In this document: piece after piece, positions 23,546 to 36,019 of the stretch
How the letters are laid out: the number at the start of each line of letters is the position of its first letter
Position numbering within the stretch: the stretch's first letter is position 1
Assembly (NCBI GenBank): GCA_030035585.1
Contig: CM057475.1
Coordinates: forward strand, 3,295,501-3,359,500
Direction: 5' to 3'
DNA length: 64,000 nt
Source of the DNA: Dugong dugon
Taxonomy: Eukaryota; Chordata; Mammalia; Sirenia; Dugongidae
Translations under genes and position numbers: made by a program
Notes under the pieces: model-generated
Database searches by the model: none
What the model saw: the letters and a program-made list of their open reading frames with translations, nothing else
Told to the model about the DNA's origin: nothing

Positions 23546-23840
23546 GAATATTTGCAATATTGATGTCACTTGCCTTAGAGGTTAAATATGTTATTATTAT
23601 TATACTTCAGGAGTTTGATATGAAAATAACATTTCTTTGATTTATATAAATCTATCCACATGAATATAATGTTCTAACTTTTCATTTATCAATAACTAAG
23701 AATTGCATTACAGTCACTAAATAATTTTTCATAGTATTTCATTTCTCAAATTATTTCACTATTGTTCATTATAGACTATTTTTGAATTCAAACTCTTAAA
23801 TCCCTTGTACATATACATAATGGATGGCTATTTTTTTTTT

Positions 23841-25000
23841 ATTATTGTACTTCAGGGGAAGGCTTACAGAACAAATAGTTTCCCATGAAACAGTAGTACA
23901 CATATTGTTTTATGACACTGGTCAACAACCCCACAACATCTCAACCCTCTCTCTTCTTGAACTTTTTTTTTTTTCTGGTGAAAATATACATAGCCAAAGA
24001 TACACCATTTCAAAAATTTCTACATGCACAGGCCAGTGACATCGACTATGCTCTTCCAATTGTGCTGCTATTCTCACTTTAGATGAAGGTTTACAGAACA
24101 AAATAGTTTCTCATTTCACAGTTAGTACACATGTTGCCCTATGACAATGGTTAACAACCTCACAGCACATCAACACTATCCTTACTCAACCTTGGGTTCT
24201 CTATCACCAGCTTTCCTGTTCCCTTCTGCCTACTGGCCCTTGTCCCTGGACTGCTGTACCTCATTAGTCCCATTTGGTTTTATGGGGCTGTCCACTCTCT
24301 GGATGAATGGTGAGCCTTGGAAATGACTTCACCACTGAGATAAAAGTGTCTGGTGGCCATACTCTCAGGGTTTCTCCAGTCTCCTTTAGGCCAGTAAACC
24401 TGGTCTTTTTTTTTTTGTAAGTTAGAATTTTGTTTTACATCCTTCTCCAGCTCTGTCCAGGATCCTTTGTTGTGATCCTGGTCAGAGCAGTCAGTGGTGG
24501 TAGCTGGGCACCCTCTAGCTATACTGGACTCAGTCTGGTGGAGGCCTTGGTAGCTGGTCCATTAGTCCTTCAGACTAATCTTTTCCTTGTATACTGTTCT
24601 CTTCATTCTCCCTTTGTCCTTAAGGGACGAGACCGGTGGAGTATCTTAGATGGTGGCTCACAGGCTTTTAAGACTGCAGACAAAACTCACAAAGGTAGAA
24701 TGTAGAACATTGTCTTTATAAACTCTGTTATGCCAATTGAGCTAGATGTTTCCCAAGACCATGGTCCCAACATCCGTCCACCCAGCAATTCAGTCCCTCT
24801 GGGAGGTGGGATGTGTCTATGGGGTTTCCATGACCTTTTCTTGTACAAGTTGTGCTGGTTTCCCCTGTATTGTGTACTGTCTCACCCTTCACCCAAGATA
24901 CCACTTATCTGTTGCCTATTTAGTATTTACCCCCACCCATCCCATCCCTCATAACCAACAAAGATAGTTACATTTTGTGTGTGAACTTTTTCATGGGTTT
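23841..25000 (-). other. L1-B 3' UTR with two copies of the ~95-bp module
   Basis: Two related segments, 23851-23943 and 24078-24175, each contain the complement of 'gagaaactattttgttctgt' and 'ttgttaaccattgtca'. About 135 bp lies between them. L1-C has the same layout; L1-A has one module only. Confidence 0.8.
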
Positions 25001-28000
25001 TTACAATAGAGATCTCATACAATATTTGTCCTTTTGTGATTGACTCTTTTCACTCAGCATAATGTCCTCCAGTTTCATCCATGTTAAGAGATGCTTCACA
25101 GATTCATCATTGTTCTTTATCATTGCATAGCACTCCACTGTGTGTATGTACCGTAGTTTGTTTATCCATTCTGCTGATGGGCATCTAGGTTGTTTCCATT
25201 GTTTTGCTATTGTGAACAATGCTGCCATGAACATAGGTGTGCATATGTCTATTCGAGTGACGACTCTTATTTCTCTAGGATGTATTCCTAGAAGTGGGAT
25301 TGCTGGATCGAATGGTATATCTATTTCTAGCTTTCTGAGGAAGGGTCATATCATTTTCCAAAATGGTTGTATTATTTTGCATTCCCACCAGCAGTGCATA
25401 AGAGTTCCGATCTCCCTGCAGCACCTCCAACATTTGTTATTTCCAGTGTTTTTGATTCGTGCCAGTAATGCCGGGCTGAGACGATATCTCAATGTGGTTT
25501 TAATTTGCATTTCTCTAATGGCTAGTGATCGCGAGCATTTCCTCATGTGTCTGTCGGCCATTTGAGTGTCTTCCTTGGTGAAGTGTCTGTTCATTTGCTT
25601 TGCCCATTTTTTGATAGGATTATTTGTCTTTTTGTTGTAGAGGTGTTGGATTTTCTTGTAGATTATGGAGATTAGACCTTTGTCTGACTTGTACTGTCCA
25701 AAATTTTTTTCCCTGTCTGTAGGTTCTCTTTTTACTCTTTTGGTGAAGTCTTTTGAAGAGCATAGGTGTTTGATTTTTAGAAGATCTCAGTTATCTAGCT
25801 TATCTTTTGAGGTTTGTGCGTTGATGGTGATGGTTTATATCCTGTTAATGCTGTGTATTAAGGCCTGTAGTGTTGGACCTTTTTTTTCTTCTATGAACTT
25901 TATAGTTTTAGGCTTTATATTCAGGTCTTTTATCCAATTTGAAGTAGTTTCTGTATACAGTGTGAGGCATGGGTCCTTTTTCATTTTTTTGCAGATTGAT
26001 ATCCATTTTTGCCAGCACCATTTGTTAAAAAGACTGTCTTTTCCCCATTTCATGGACTTTGGGACCTTGTCGAAGATCAGGTGACCATAGGTGGATGGAT
26101 TTACATCTGGGTTCTCAATTCTGTTCCATTGGTCAATGTGTCTGTCATTGTACCAGTATCAGCCTGTTTTGACAACTGTAGCTGTATAGTAGGTTCTGAA
26201 ATCAGGTAGTGTGAGTCCTCCAACTTTATTCTTCTTCAGTATTGCTTTACTTATTTGGGGATTCTTTCCTTTCCATATAAAGTTAGTGATTAGTTTTTCC
26301 ATCTCTTTGAAGAATGTTGTTGGTATTTGGATTGGGATTGCATTGTATTTGTATATTTATTTGGGTAGAATTGTCATTTTCACAATGTTGTGTTACCTAT
26401 CCATGAGCATGATATGTTTTTCCATTTATGTAGATCCCTTTGGGTTTCCTGCAGTGATGTTTTGAAGTTTTCTTTGTATAGGTCTTTTACATCCCTGGTT
26501 AGATCTATTAATAGTAGTTTATCTTTTTAGGGGCTATTGAAAATTGTATTGTGTTCCTGATTTCCTTTTCATCATTCTCATTATTGGTGTATAGGAATCC
26601 CACTTATTTTTGTAGGTTTATCTTGTATCCTGCTAGTCTGCTAAATCTATTAGCTCCAGTAGATTTCTCGTGGCGTCTTTAGGGTTTTCTATGTGTAGTA
26701 TAATATCATCTGCAAACAGGGACAGTGTAACTTCTTCATTACCAATTTGGATGCCCTTTATTTCTTTCTCTTGCCTTATTGTTCTAGCTAGAACTTCCAG
26801 CACAATGTTAAATAGGAGTGGTGATGAAGGGCATCCTTGTCTTGTTCCTGTTTTCAAGGAGAATGTTTTCAGCCTCTCTCCATTAAGAATGACGTTGGCC
26901 ATTGCTTTTGCATAGATGCCCTTTATTATGCTGAAAAAGTTCCCTTCTATACCTATTTTATTGAGAGTTTTTATCAGGAATGGGTGTTGGACTTTGTCAA
27001 ATGCCTTTTCTGAGTCAATTGAGATGATCATGTGATTCTTTTCTTTCTTTTTATTTATGTGGTGGATTATGTTGATTCATTTTCTAATATTGAACCATCC
27101 TTGCATACCGGTATGAATCTTACCTGGTTGTGGTGTATTATTTTTTTGATATGATGCTGAATTCTATTGGCTAGAATTTTGTTAAGAATTTTTGCATGTA
27201 TGTTCATGAGAGAAACTGGTCTATAATTTGCTTTTTTTGTAGTGTCTTTGCCTGGTTTTGGCATTAGCGTTATGCTGGCTTCATAGAATAAATTTGGAAG
27301 TGTTGCTTCCTTTTCTATGCTCTGAAATAGCTGGAGTAGTACTGGTACAAGCTCTTCCCTGAATGTTTTGTAGAACTCTCCAGTGAAGCCATCTGAGCCA
27401 GGGTTTTTTTCAGTTGGGAGATTTTTTATTGCCTTTTCAATCTCTTCTTTTGTTATGGGTCTTTTCAGATTTTCAGCATCACTTTGTTGTAGTTTGGGTA
27501 AGTAGTGTGTTTCTAGAAATTTATCCATTTCCTCTAGGTTTTCAAATTTGTTGGAGTATAGTTTTTCATAATATTCTGTTATAATCCTTTTTATTTCAGT
27601 TGGGTCTGTTGTAATGTCCCCTATTTCATTTCTTATTTGTGTTATTTGTGTCCTCTTCTGTTTTTCTTTTGTCAGTCTGGCCAGTGGTTTTTTGATTTTG
27701 TTGATTCTTTTAAAGAACCTACTTTTGGTTTTGTTGATACTTTCTATTGTTTTTCTGTTCTCTATTTCATTTATTTCTGCTCTGATCTTTGCTATTTCCT
27801 TTCTTCTGGTGGCTGTGAGTTTTTTTTTGCTGTTATCTTTCTATTTGTTTGAGTTCTGTAGTTAATGTTTTGATTTTGTCCTTTTCTTCTTTTTTGATGT
27901 GTGCATCTATTGCTATAAATTGTCCTTTGAGGACTGCCTTTGCTGTGTTCCAAAGGTTTTGGTGTGGTGTGTTTTCATTCTCATTTGATTCTAGGAATTT

Positions 28001-28813
28001 TTTATTCCATCTCTGATTTCTTCTATTGCCCAGTGATGTGTAAGCAGGGTATTATTCAGTTTCCATGTAATTGATTTTTTTTTTCCTTGCTCTTTCTATT
28101 GTTATTTTCTACCTTGATGGCATTGTGGTCAGAGAAGATACTTTGAATTATCCCAACGTTTTGAATCTTGTTGAGGATTGCTCTGTGGCCTAAGATGTGG
28201 TCTATTCTGGATAACGTTCCATCTGTATTGGAAAAGAATGTCTACTTTACAGCGGTTGGATGGAGTGTTCTATATATGTCTGTGAGGTCAAGTTGGCTGA
28301 TTGTGCCCTTTAGGTCTTCTGTATCTTTGCTGAGTTTCTTCTTAGTTGCTCTGTCCTTTACTGAGAGTGGTGTGTTGAAGTCTCCTACTTTTATTGTGGA
28401 ACTGTCAATTTCTTTTTTCATTGTTGTTAGAGTTTGTTTTATGTATTTTGGAACCCTGTCATTGGGTGTGTAGATGTTTATTCTGGTTATGTCTTCATGA
28501 TGGATTGTCCCCTTAATCATTATATAGTGTCCTTCTTTGTCTTTTATGGTAGATTTAGTTTTAAAGTCTATTTTATCTGAGTTAGAATTGCCACTCCTGC
28601 TCTTTTTTGGTAGTTGTTAGCTTGATATATATTTTTCCAACCTTTGTCTTTTAATTAATTCACATCCTTGTTTCTAAGGTGTGTCTCTTGTAGACAGTGT
28701 ATTGATCGAAACTGTTTCCTTACCCATTCTCTCACTCTCCGTCTCTTTATGGGTGCATTGAGTCCAATTACATTCAGTGCAATTATTGATAGATGTGAGT
28801 TTGTTGCTGTCAT
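25001..28813 (-). pseudogene. L1-B ORF2 relic, FADD retained
   Basis: Start ATG at 28813-28811, stop at 25001. Open pieces in order are 28520-28242 (endonuclease, 'GDFNTPLSVKDR'), 27528-27067 (reverse-transcriptase fingers with '[15 protein letters not shown]' and '[20 protein letters not shown]'), 27031-26633 (palm), 25594-25346 (Cys-rich 'CWRCCREIGTLMHCWWEC') and 25234-25001 (C-terminus 'DKYCMRSLL'). The FADD site is at 26716-26705. Full length would be about 1270 aa. Several frameshifts separate the pieces. Confidence 0.9.
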
Positions 28814-29226
28814 TTTGTAGTGTTTTTTTTTCTGGTGCTGACGTTTTCTTTGTTCTTCGTACTCTCTTGTGCTAAGTTACTTTTGTTTGTGGATTTTTTT
28901 TTTTCATTTCTTTTCTTTTTGTAGGTTTTGTTTTTGCTGAGACTTTATGTTTTTCCTCTTTATTTTTATGAGTATGTTTGTTAACTTTCTTTGTGGTTAT
29001 CATGAATTTTACCCTTATCTTTCTAAGTTTGAAGCCGTTTACCCTTACTTGGTATCGCCTTGCCTTCCTCTCCATTATACCTATGCCGTTTATTCCCTCT
29101 TTATTGTTTTGATGTTTTTGTCATTTACGTTAACTGCTCTGATTCCCTGTTGTATTTGTTTTGGTTTTGGATGTCCTTGAGAGTTCATTTCCTAGATTGG
29201 TATCTGGCTGGTATGATTCTACATCC

Positions 29227-30271
29227 TAGATTCTGCCTGTGAGCTGAAGTTGTTAGTTCTCAGACCGAAGATCTCCCTTTAATAATTCTTTTGAGTTTGG
29301 TTTAGTTTTTACATATTCCCTTAATTTCTGTTTATCTGGAAATGTCCTGATTTCACCATCATGTTTGAACAAGAGTTTTGCAGGGTATATTATTCTTGGC
29401 TGGCAATTTTTTTCTTTCAAGATTTTGTACATGTTATCCGATTGCCTTCTTGCCTTCATGGTTTCTGTTGAATAATCTGGGCTTAGTCTTATTGTTTCTC
29501 CTCTGTATGTGACTTCTTGTTTTCATGAGCTGCTCTCAGCATTCTTTGTTGGTCTTTGGTTTTGGCAAGTGTGATTATGGTATGTCTTGGTGATTTTCTT
29601 TTGGGGTCTATCCTATATGGGGTTTGTTGTGCTTCTTGGATGGCCAGCTTTTCATCTTTCATGCTATTGGGGAAGTTTTCTGTCAGCAGTTCTTCAGTGA
29701 TCCTCTCTGTGTTTTCTGTTTGTTCTCCCTGTTCTGGAATTCCAATCGCTCACAGATTTTTGCTTTTGATTGTATCCCAAATAACTATCAGGGTCTCTTC
29801 ATTTTTCTTTGTTCTTTTTTCTGAGTTTTCCTCAAACAGAGTTGTATCCAAGTGTTAGCCTTCAATTCCACTGATTCTGTCTTCCACCATTTCAAATCTG
29901 CTTCTCAGATCTTCTATGACACTGTCGATTTCTGAAATCTTGTTGTCTATCTTTTGGATTTCTAATTGTTGTCATTGTATATTTTCTAGTTGTGAGTTTA
30001 TTTTGGCATTTTGTTCCTGCATTATTTTCCTGAATTATTCCAATTTTTTCCTGTATTTTCTATGAATTTGTTTATTTTTTCCTATTTTTGTCTGCTTTCT
30101 GCTTCAGCTCTTGTAGAATTCTGAGTATTAGAGATTTGAATCCCTATCAGGTAATTCTAGTGCCTTTTCTTCCACTGGAAAGTCATCTGGAGTTTAATTT
30201 TGTACAACTACTGGAACCATCCTGTCCTTTTTTTGTCAATATTTTGATATTGTCTGCTCTCTTTGGGGCAT
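29227..30271 (-). pseudogene. L1-B ORF1 relic
   Basis: The homologous ATG is at 30271-30269. The N-terminal and coiled-coil parts carry several stops. The C-terminal domain is open at 29459-29253: 'MKARRQSDNMYKILKEKN' continues to 'GEIRTFPDKQKLREYVKT', the conserved end of L1 ORF1p. The normal terminal TGA has become AGA, so the frame would run slightly further. Confidence 0.85.
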
Positions 30272-31898
30272 TAAGTAGTTATTTTTCTCATTTATTGATT
30301 GTAAATTTGTTCGTTACATCCCTTTTTAAAAAATTTGGCTATGTCTGAGCTGTTGGGCTGTGTGTTCTTTGTTGTTTGCTTATCTGTGGGCAAGATACCT
30401 TTTGCTGCCTTCTCTAACTGGCAGGGTCAGTCACTCAGATATGGTATGGCTGGGCAGGTCTAGCTGAAGAGGGGTTACTGGGACGGGTTGTTTGTGGCAC
30501 TCACTACAGCCACCAGGGCCGGTCGGTAATCATTGCAGGGCAGGTTCCAGTAGGCCGTGCTTGTGCTGCTTGGTGGTGTGATGTTAAGTGCACAGTGCAG
30601 GTAGTCAGGACACGGTGGGGAGATAGTTATGTGTGGAGCTAAGATGGATATGGGACAGAGTAGAGAGGAACAGGAGCCAAAAACGTACAAAAAAACAAAA
30701 AAGAATGCTAGGGGAGCTTGCTGTTGGAGTGGAGAGTTGAGAGACTATGAAATGGAGAAAAACAAAAAGGGGAAGAGGAAGAAAAGAAAAGAAAAGAATG
30801 AATAAATAAAAATCAGAAAGGGAAAAGAACAGAAAATTCACAGGGATCCCACCGGTGTGGCTATGAGGTCTGGGGAAGTTGTTCTCAGGTGTTGCAGTAC
30901 AGCCTGGCTATAAGGTATAGAGGTGTACAAAGGCAGGTATTCAGGGAACAGAAAGAGAAGGAAGATATAGAGAGACAAGAAACTGAGTAATGAAGAAAGA
31001 CAAAAAGGGAAAAAGAGGGAAAAGAAAACAAAACAAATTAAAAAAAAAAAAAAAAGAACAAGAAATTCCCCCAAAAAAAACTGAAAAGAAAAACTCAACA
31101 AAAAAGATATGCCCTGTGGGATCCCTCTGCACGTCTGTACAAGCTGAGGGGGTAGCTCCAAGCCATGCAGCACCACCTGGCCAGAACGGGCTCTTAAGAA
31201 AAGGAAAAGAAAACAAACAATTCAAAACAAACAAATGAACAAAAGCCCCGGGATCCTACCAGCATGGCAGCCAAGAATGGGAAGGAGCTCCACACTCCAA
31301 TGGAGCTCCGCAGCCCCTCAGGAAGAAGCAAAGATGTTGCAGGGAGCCAGGTATTTGAGAAAAAGGAGGGGGAAGTGGTGAGAGTTAAGGAAGAAATCCA
31401 AAGAAGCGGAAAAAAGCAACACCAGCAGCCAACTAATGGCACTCAGAGAGCCGGCCCATTCAGGTGGGTGGAATCCAAGCAGCCAGTGTTTTCTGGACAA
31501 GAGATTGTGGCCGCCAGAAGCAGAGGAGGCCGAGTGGGGGTGAAGAAGGGTGGGGGGTGGGAAAGCGTATATTGCAAATTACCGGTTGTTTTGTCTCCCG
31601 CTGGAAGCTCTGTGAAGCTGCTTTCTCGTACCCCCTGTTTGCTGGTCCCTGATAGGAGTCCAAGATGGCGGATCCGCGCTGTGTTAGCTGCTAGGGGACC
31701 TCTGCATGAATCTATCCTGGCTCTCTGTTCTCTATCAGTTTTCTCACTCCATTTGGTGCTTGGCTGAGTTCTTTATCTCTTCATTTGATATTTTAGGGTT
31801 TCAAGATGGTTGTTTTCTATGTTCGGCTTAGTTTTTTTGATCTTTGCTGTGGAAGGATGCCATGGTGCTTCTGCCTAGAGTGCCATTTTGCTGGAAGT
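30272..31898 (-). promoter_or_regulatory. L1-B 5' UTR / relic L1 promoter
   Basis: About 1.6 kb of L1 5' UTR with one copy of the ~280-bp unit (roughly 31,580-31,300) that is doubled in L1-C. The reading strand is pyrimidine-rich. In living L1s this region drives RNA polymerase II transcription from the first base; activity here is unknown. Confidence 0.7.
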
Positions 31899-31911
31899 CT
31901 ATTTTTTTTTT

Positions 31912-32165
31912 TTGGACCCTGATTTTATTGTGGTGGTTGCAGATGATTTATTATTTACAATCAAGAAAATGAATATGTCTGAGGTTTTCAGTGCGATGAG
32001 GTTTTACAATTGCATTTGTCCATGTAACCACCACCCAAAACAAGATAAGGAACATCTCCATCACTCCAGAAAGTTTTCCCATGCCTCTTCCCAGTCAATT
32101 GTCCCCATAGACAACCACTTTTTAAATTTCAATCTCTGTAAATTAATTTTGCCCTCAAATCCCTA
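31912..32165 (-). mobile_element. Old L1 (minus), 3' segment
   Basis: 'ttttattgtggtggttgcag', 'catgtaaccaccaccc' and 'ctccagaaagttttccc' follow the order of old L1 3' UTR complement (ttttattgtggtaaa, gtgcaaccatcacc, ccagaacttttcatc). It continues beyond the RTE insertion at 33,818. Confidence 0.7.
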
Positions 32166-33817
32166 GTTGCAATATTGAAGGATTCTAGGGGGAAAATATT
32201 GAAAGATGTAAGAAATATCAAAAGAAGATGGAAGGAATACACAAAGTCACTGTACCAAAAAGAACTGGTTGACATTCAACCATTTCAGGAGGTAGCATGT
32301 GACCAAGAACCAACGGTAATGAAGGAAGAACTTCAAATTGTACTGAAGGCATTAGTGAAATACAAGGCTCCAGGATTTCACAATATCAATTGAAATGTTT
32401 CAACCAAAGGATGAAGAGCTGGAGGTGCTCACTCGTCTATGCCAAGAAATTTGGAAGACAGCTACCTGGCCAATTGACAGGAAGAGATTCACATTTCTGC
32501 CCATTCCAAAGAAAGGTGATCCAACAGAATGTGGAAATTATTAAACAATATTATTAATATCACTCGCAAGTAAAATTTTGCTGAAGATCATTCAAAAGTA
32601 GTTGCAGCAGTACATGAAAGGGAAATGTCAGAAATTCAAGCCAGATTCAGAAGAGGCCATGGAACAAAGGATATCATTGGTGATGTCAGATGGATCTTGG
32701 CTGAAAGCAGAGACTACCAGAAAGATGTTTACCTGTTCCTTATTGACTATGCAGAGGCTTTTGACTGTGTAGATCATAACAAATTATAGATAACATTAAG
32801 AAGAATAGGAATTCCAAAACACTTAATTGTGCTCATCAGGAACCTGTACATAGATCAAGAAGTAGTTGTTCAAACAGATCAAAGGGATACCGTGTGATTT
32901 AAAGTCAGGAAAGGTGTCCATCAGGGTTGTATCCTTTCATTGTACTTATTCAATCTGTATGCTGAGCAGATAATCCGAAAAGCTGGACTATATGAAGAAG
33001 AATGGGGCATCAGGATTAGTGGAAGACTCGTTAACAACCTGTGATATGCAGATGACACAAACTTGCTTGGTGAAGGTAAAGAGGACTTGAAGTACTTACT
33101 GATGAAGATAAAAGGCTGAAGCCTTCAGTATGGATTACCTCTCAACATAAACAAAACAAAAATCCTTACAACCGGACCAATAAGGAACATCATGATAAAT
33201 GGAGAAAACTTTGAAGCTGTCAAGGATTTCATTTTACTTGGATCCACAATCAGCGCCAACGGAAGCAGCAGTCAAGAAATCAAATCACGTATTGCATTGG
33301 GCAAATCTGCTGCAAAAGACCTCTTTAAGGTGTTAAAAAGCAAATATGTCACTTCGGGGACTAAGGTGCACCTGACCAAAGCCATGATATTTTCATATGC
33401 TTAAGAAAGGTGGACAATGAATAAGGAAGACCAAAGACGAACAGACGCCTTTGAATTATGATGCCGGTGAACAATATTGAACATACCATACCATGGACTA
33501 CCAAAAGAATGAACAAGTCTGTCTAGGTAGAAGTACAGCCAGTATGGTCCTTGGAAGTGAGGATGGCGAGAGTTTGTCTCATGTACTTTGGACACGATAT
33601 CAGGAGGGACAAGTCCCTGGAGAAGAGCATCATGCTTGGTAAAGGGTCAGAGAAAAAGAGGAAGACCCTTAAGGAGATAGATTTGACACAGAGGCTGCAC
33701 CACTGGGCTCAAGCATAACAACACTTGTGAAGATGGTACAGGACTGGACAGCATTTCTTTCTGTTGTACATAAGGTCACTATGAGTCGGAAGTGACTCGA
33801 TGGCACCTAATAACAAC
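32166..33817 (+). mobile_element. RTE LINE, 5'-truncated copy
   Basis: A 1.65 kb 3' portion of an RTE on the plus strand. It starts abruptly at 'gttgcaatattgaagg', homologous to the complement of about 8079-8063 in the RTE at 6439-9627, and ends with 'gactcgatggcacctaataa'. Truncation at the 5' side is the usual result of incomplete reverse transcription. I did not find a convincing TSD. It interrupts an old L1. Confidence 0.88.
32175..33450 (+). pseudogene. RTE reverse-transcriptase relic
   Basis: Open pieces include 32175-32393 ('SLYQKELVDIQPFQEV', linker before reverse transcriptase) and 33192-33404 ('DFILLGSTISANGSSSQEIK', the conserved region after the palm). Between them the YADD catalytic motif can be read at about 33,046-33,057 ('tatgcagatgac'). 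The frame is broken by stops, for example just before YADD. Confidence 0.82.
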
Positions 33818-33968
33818 ATATGGTTTCATATACATGAAATTATTCTGTATGTACTATTTTGTGATTTGGCTTCACTTATTCAACATGTTTTGAGGATTAT
33901 TCATGTTATTGCTCATATGAGAAGTTCATTAACATTATATACATATGCATATAATATACTTATTTGTA
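33818..33968 (-). mobile_element. Old L1 (minus), segment after RTE
   Basis: 'ttctgtatgtactattttgt' and 'ggcttcacttattcaaca' are the complement of old L1 3' UTR ('cagtatttgtccttttgtga', 'ggcttatttcacttagca'), continuing 31912-32165. Confidence 0.65.
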
Positions 33969-33970
33969 TA

Positions 33971-34267
33971 CAGGTAGTCCCCAACTTAGGACAGGGTTCT
34001 GTTCCATGACTCTGTCATAAGTTGGTTCTGATGTAAGTCCAACACTTCTTTTTTAAAAATTATTATTGCCTTTTATTATCAGTATCTTTATAAATCATAA
34101 CATTGAACATCTGCTAGTGAACATCTGAGAATAACATTAGCAAATTATGCACTGCAACACTGTGTGAAGTACATACTACTAATGATAAGATGTACAAGAA
34201 AAAAACAAAACAGTCGTAAATGTGGTTTGTCTTAACTCAAATATGTCATTAAGTCGGGCACTACCTG
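33971..34267. mobile_element. Mariner/Tigger-type non-autonomous DNA transposon (MITE)
   Basis: A 297-bp element with inverted termini: 'caggtagtccccaactta' at the left, and the right end 'gtcgggcactacctg', whose reverse complement is caggtagtgcccgac. It is flanked by the TA dinucleotide on both sides (33969-33970 and 34268-34269), the Tc1/mariner TSD. It is too short to encode a transposase. It lies in the old L1. Confidence 0.88.
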
Positions 34268-34269
34268 TA

Positions 34270-34985
34270 CATATACATACATGTATATGCGTACGTATAC
34301 ATAGCGACAGAAACTTTTATAAGAAACTGTCAGAAATTGCCAAACAGTGCCTGAATGTGCATCTTAACAACATATTGTTCTCCAGTTCATGAACATAGTA
34401 TGCTTCTTCACTTGGTTAGGTCTTTTTTCCTTCACCCAAGCAATGTTTTCAGTGTAGACATCTTGCAGATATTTAATTAAATATATTATTAGCTATTTAA
34501 TGTTTCTAAGTAGTATTTTATTTCATTTTTAAATTTTTTCCTGGTATATAGAAATACAATTGAATTTTGTGTATTAACCCCATATTCTGTGACTTTGTGA
34601 CTTATAAATTCTAGTAGTTGTATTTTCTTTTTGTAGATTCCATAGGGCTTTCTATATATACCATCACGTTATCTGTAAATAATGACAGTTTTACTTCTTC
34701 CTTTACCATCTTTATGCCTTTCATTTCTTTTTCTTGCCTTTTTCCTTGCTAGAACTTCCAGTATAATAATGTTGAATAGAAGTGGTAAGAGTGGATAGCC
34801 TTAACTTCTTTATGACCTTAAGGAAAATATGTTCAATTTTTCATCGAAAAGTATGCTATTTGCTGTAGCTTTTTCCATAAAAGCCCTTTATCTGATTGAA
34901 AGAGTTTCTTTCAATTCTTAGTTTGCATGTGCGTGCGCGCACACACACGCACACACATTATTGCTTCTTGTTTCTTGATCATGGA
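34270..34985 (-). mobile_element. Old L1 (minus), ORF2 segment
   Basis: 'ttctccagttcatgaacata' and 'cttctttaccatcttt' match L1 ORF2 complement order, as does 'gaacttccagtataataatg' at about 34,750 compared with 26,790 in L1-B. It is diverged and internally deleted. Confidence 0.75.
34924..34958. repeat. Alternating purine-pyrimidine tract (Z-DNA candidate)
   Basis: Thirty-five consecutive bases alternate strictly pyrimidine-purine, mixing TG, CG and CA steps and including 'gcgcgc'. This pattern favours left-handed DNA. Confidence 0.8.
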
Positions 34986-34989
34986 ATGA

Positions 34990-36019
34990 CCTCAGCTTTC
35001 ATTGCATCAGGTGTCTATCTAATTTATGCGGATTTGCCTCTGTCAAGACCCTAATCCTTTTCCTTTCACTGATGTCAGCAGAGCCTTAAAAATTTCCAAG
35101 TCCTTTTGGCATGAACAGCTGATAAGCTAAGCAGTACTCACTCTGTGTGGTTATGTTTGGAGACTAGATGTCAGACTTTACACTGATAATTGTACTATTT
35201 CCTATTAATCATCTACAAGTCACTTCACTCCATCCAGTTTCTATTCTTTTCATGATGTTTTCATTGGGGATTTCATAGAATATTTTATTATACTGTTTTA
35301 CATTATCTGCACGAAATCTAGTCATCAGGTTTAAAGTAAAGGAAGTTAGCCCACCCTAGCCTGTTGTCCAGGAATTTAGGCTATCTTCTTGTGATAACCA
35401 TTTGCTTGTCAAAGTGTTAACAGATAATCTGTATATTAGAAATTTATGATAGAATCCATTTTATAGCCCTGCATTTTTCTTTTTGAAAATGGATATGAAA
35501 ACCAAAGAAGTAAGAACTCTGTGATTTTAAATTTGTAAGAAATTTCAATAGGAACTTAAGTATTTTTTTTCTTTTCAAAGAAGATACATTTTCTAGCTCT
35601 GTGCACGGAAAAGACCTAGAAGCAATGACAACTGCATCACAATTAGCATCCCTAGAACTATTTTGTGGAATCTAGAGCCCAGCTTAGTGGGATTTTCCAC
35701 TAAAAAGTTCAGGTTTTCTTGAAGAAATAACTTATTTCAGGTATGAGACAAGATGTTCTTTTACATCCCTTCAACTTGAAGGGCTCTTGCTGTAATGATT
35801 TGACCACCAAAAAGAATAATGGCGTAAGGGATTGAAATCCAACAAATACGTTTAAAATTTTAATGAGTTCTAATTGAAGTAAAAAAGAAATTAAGAAAGT
35901 AAAACCCTCACTGGTCATCTTTGACGATCACTAGGTCACCAATGTATTCTTATGAAAATTTGTAATTAAAGGGAAAGAATCACACATTTATCATGTCTTG
36001 CCTATACAAACTATAACCA
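34990..36019. other. No recognised feature
   Basis: AT-rich single-copy-looking DNA between two old LINE relics. No repeat or exon was recognised. Confidence 0.4.

Larger units (their letters stand above)
23841..31898 (-). mobile_element. L1-B: full-length L1 (8.06 kb)
   Basis: Complete L1 on the minus strand. Its 5' end (sense 'acttccagcaaaatggcact') is at 31898 and its 3' end at 23841. The TSD ctatttttttttt lies at 23828-23840 and 31899-31911; it is T-rich and merges with the A tail of the element. Sense order is 5' UTR (31898 to about 30272), ORF1 relic (30271-29227), ORF2 relic (28813-25001) and a 3' UTR with both repeated modules. It is the only L1 here that keeps the FADD catalytic motif, but frameshifts break both ORFs. 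Confidence 0.95.

Noticed and set aside
23841..31898. L1-B as a possibly active element because FADD is intact
   Set aside because: Both ORFs have several frameshifts and stops, so it cannot make full ORF1p or ORF2p.
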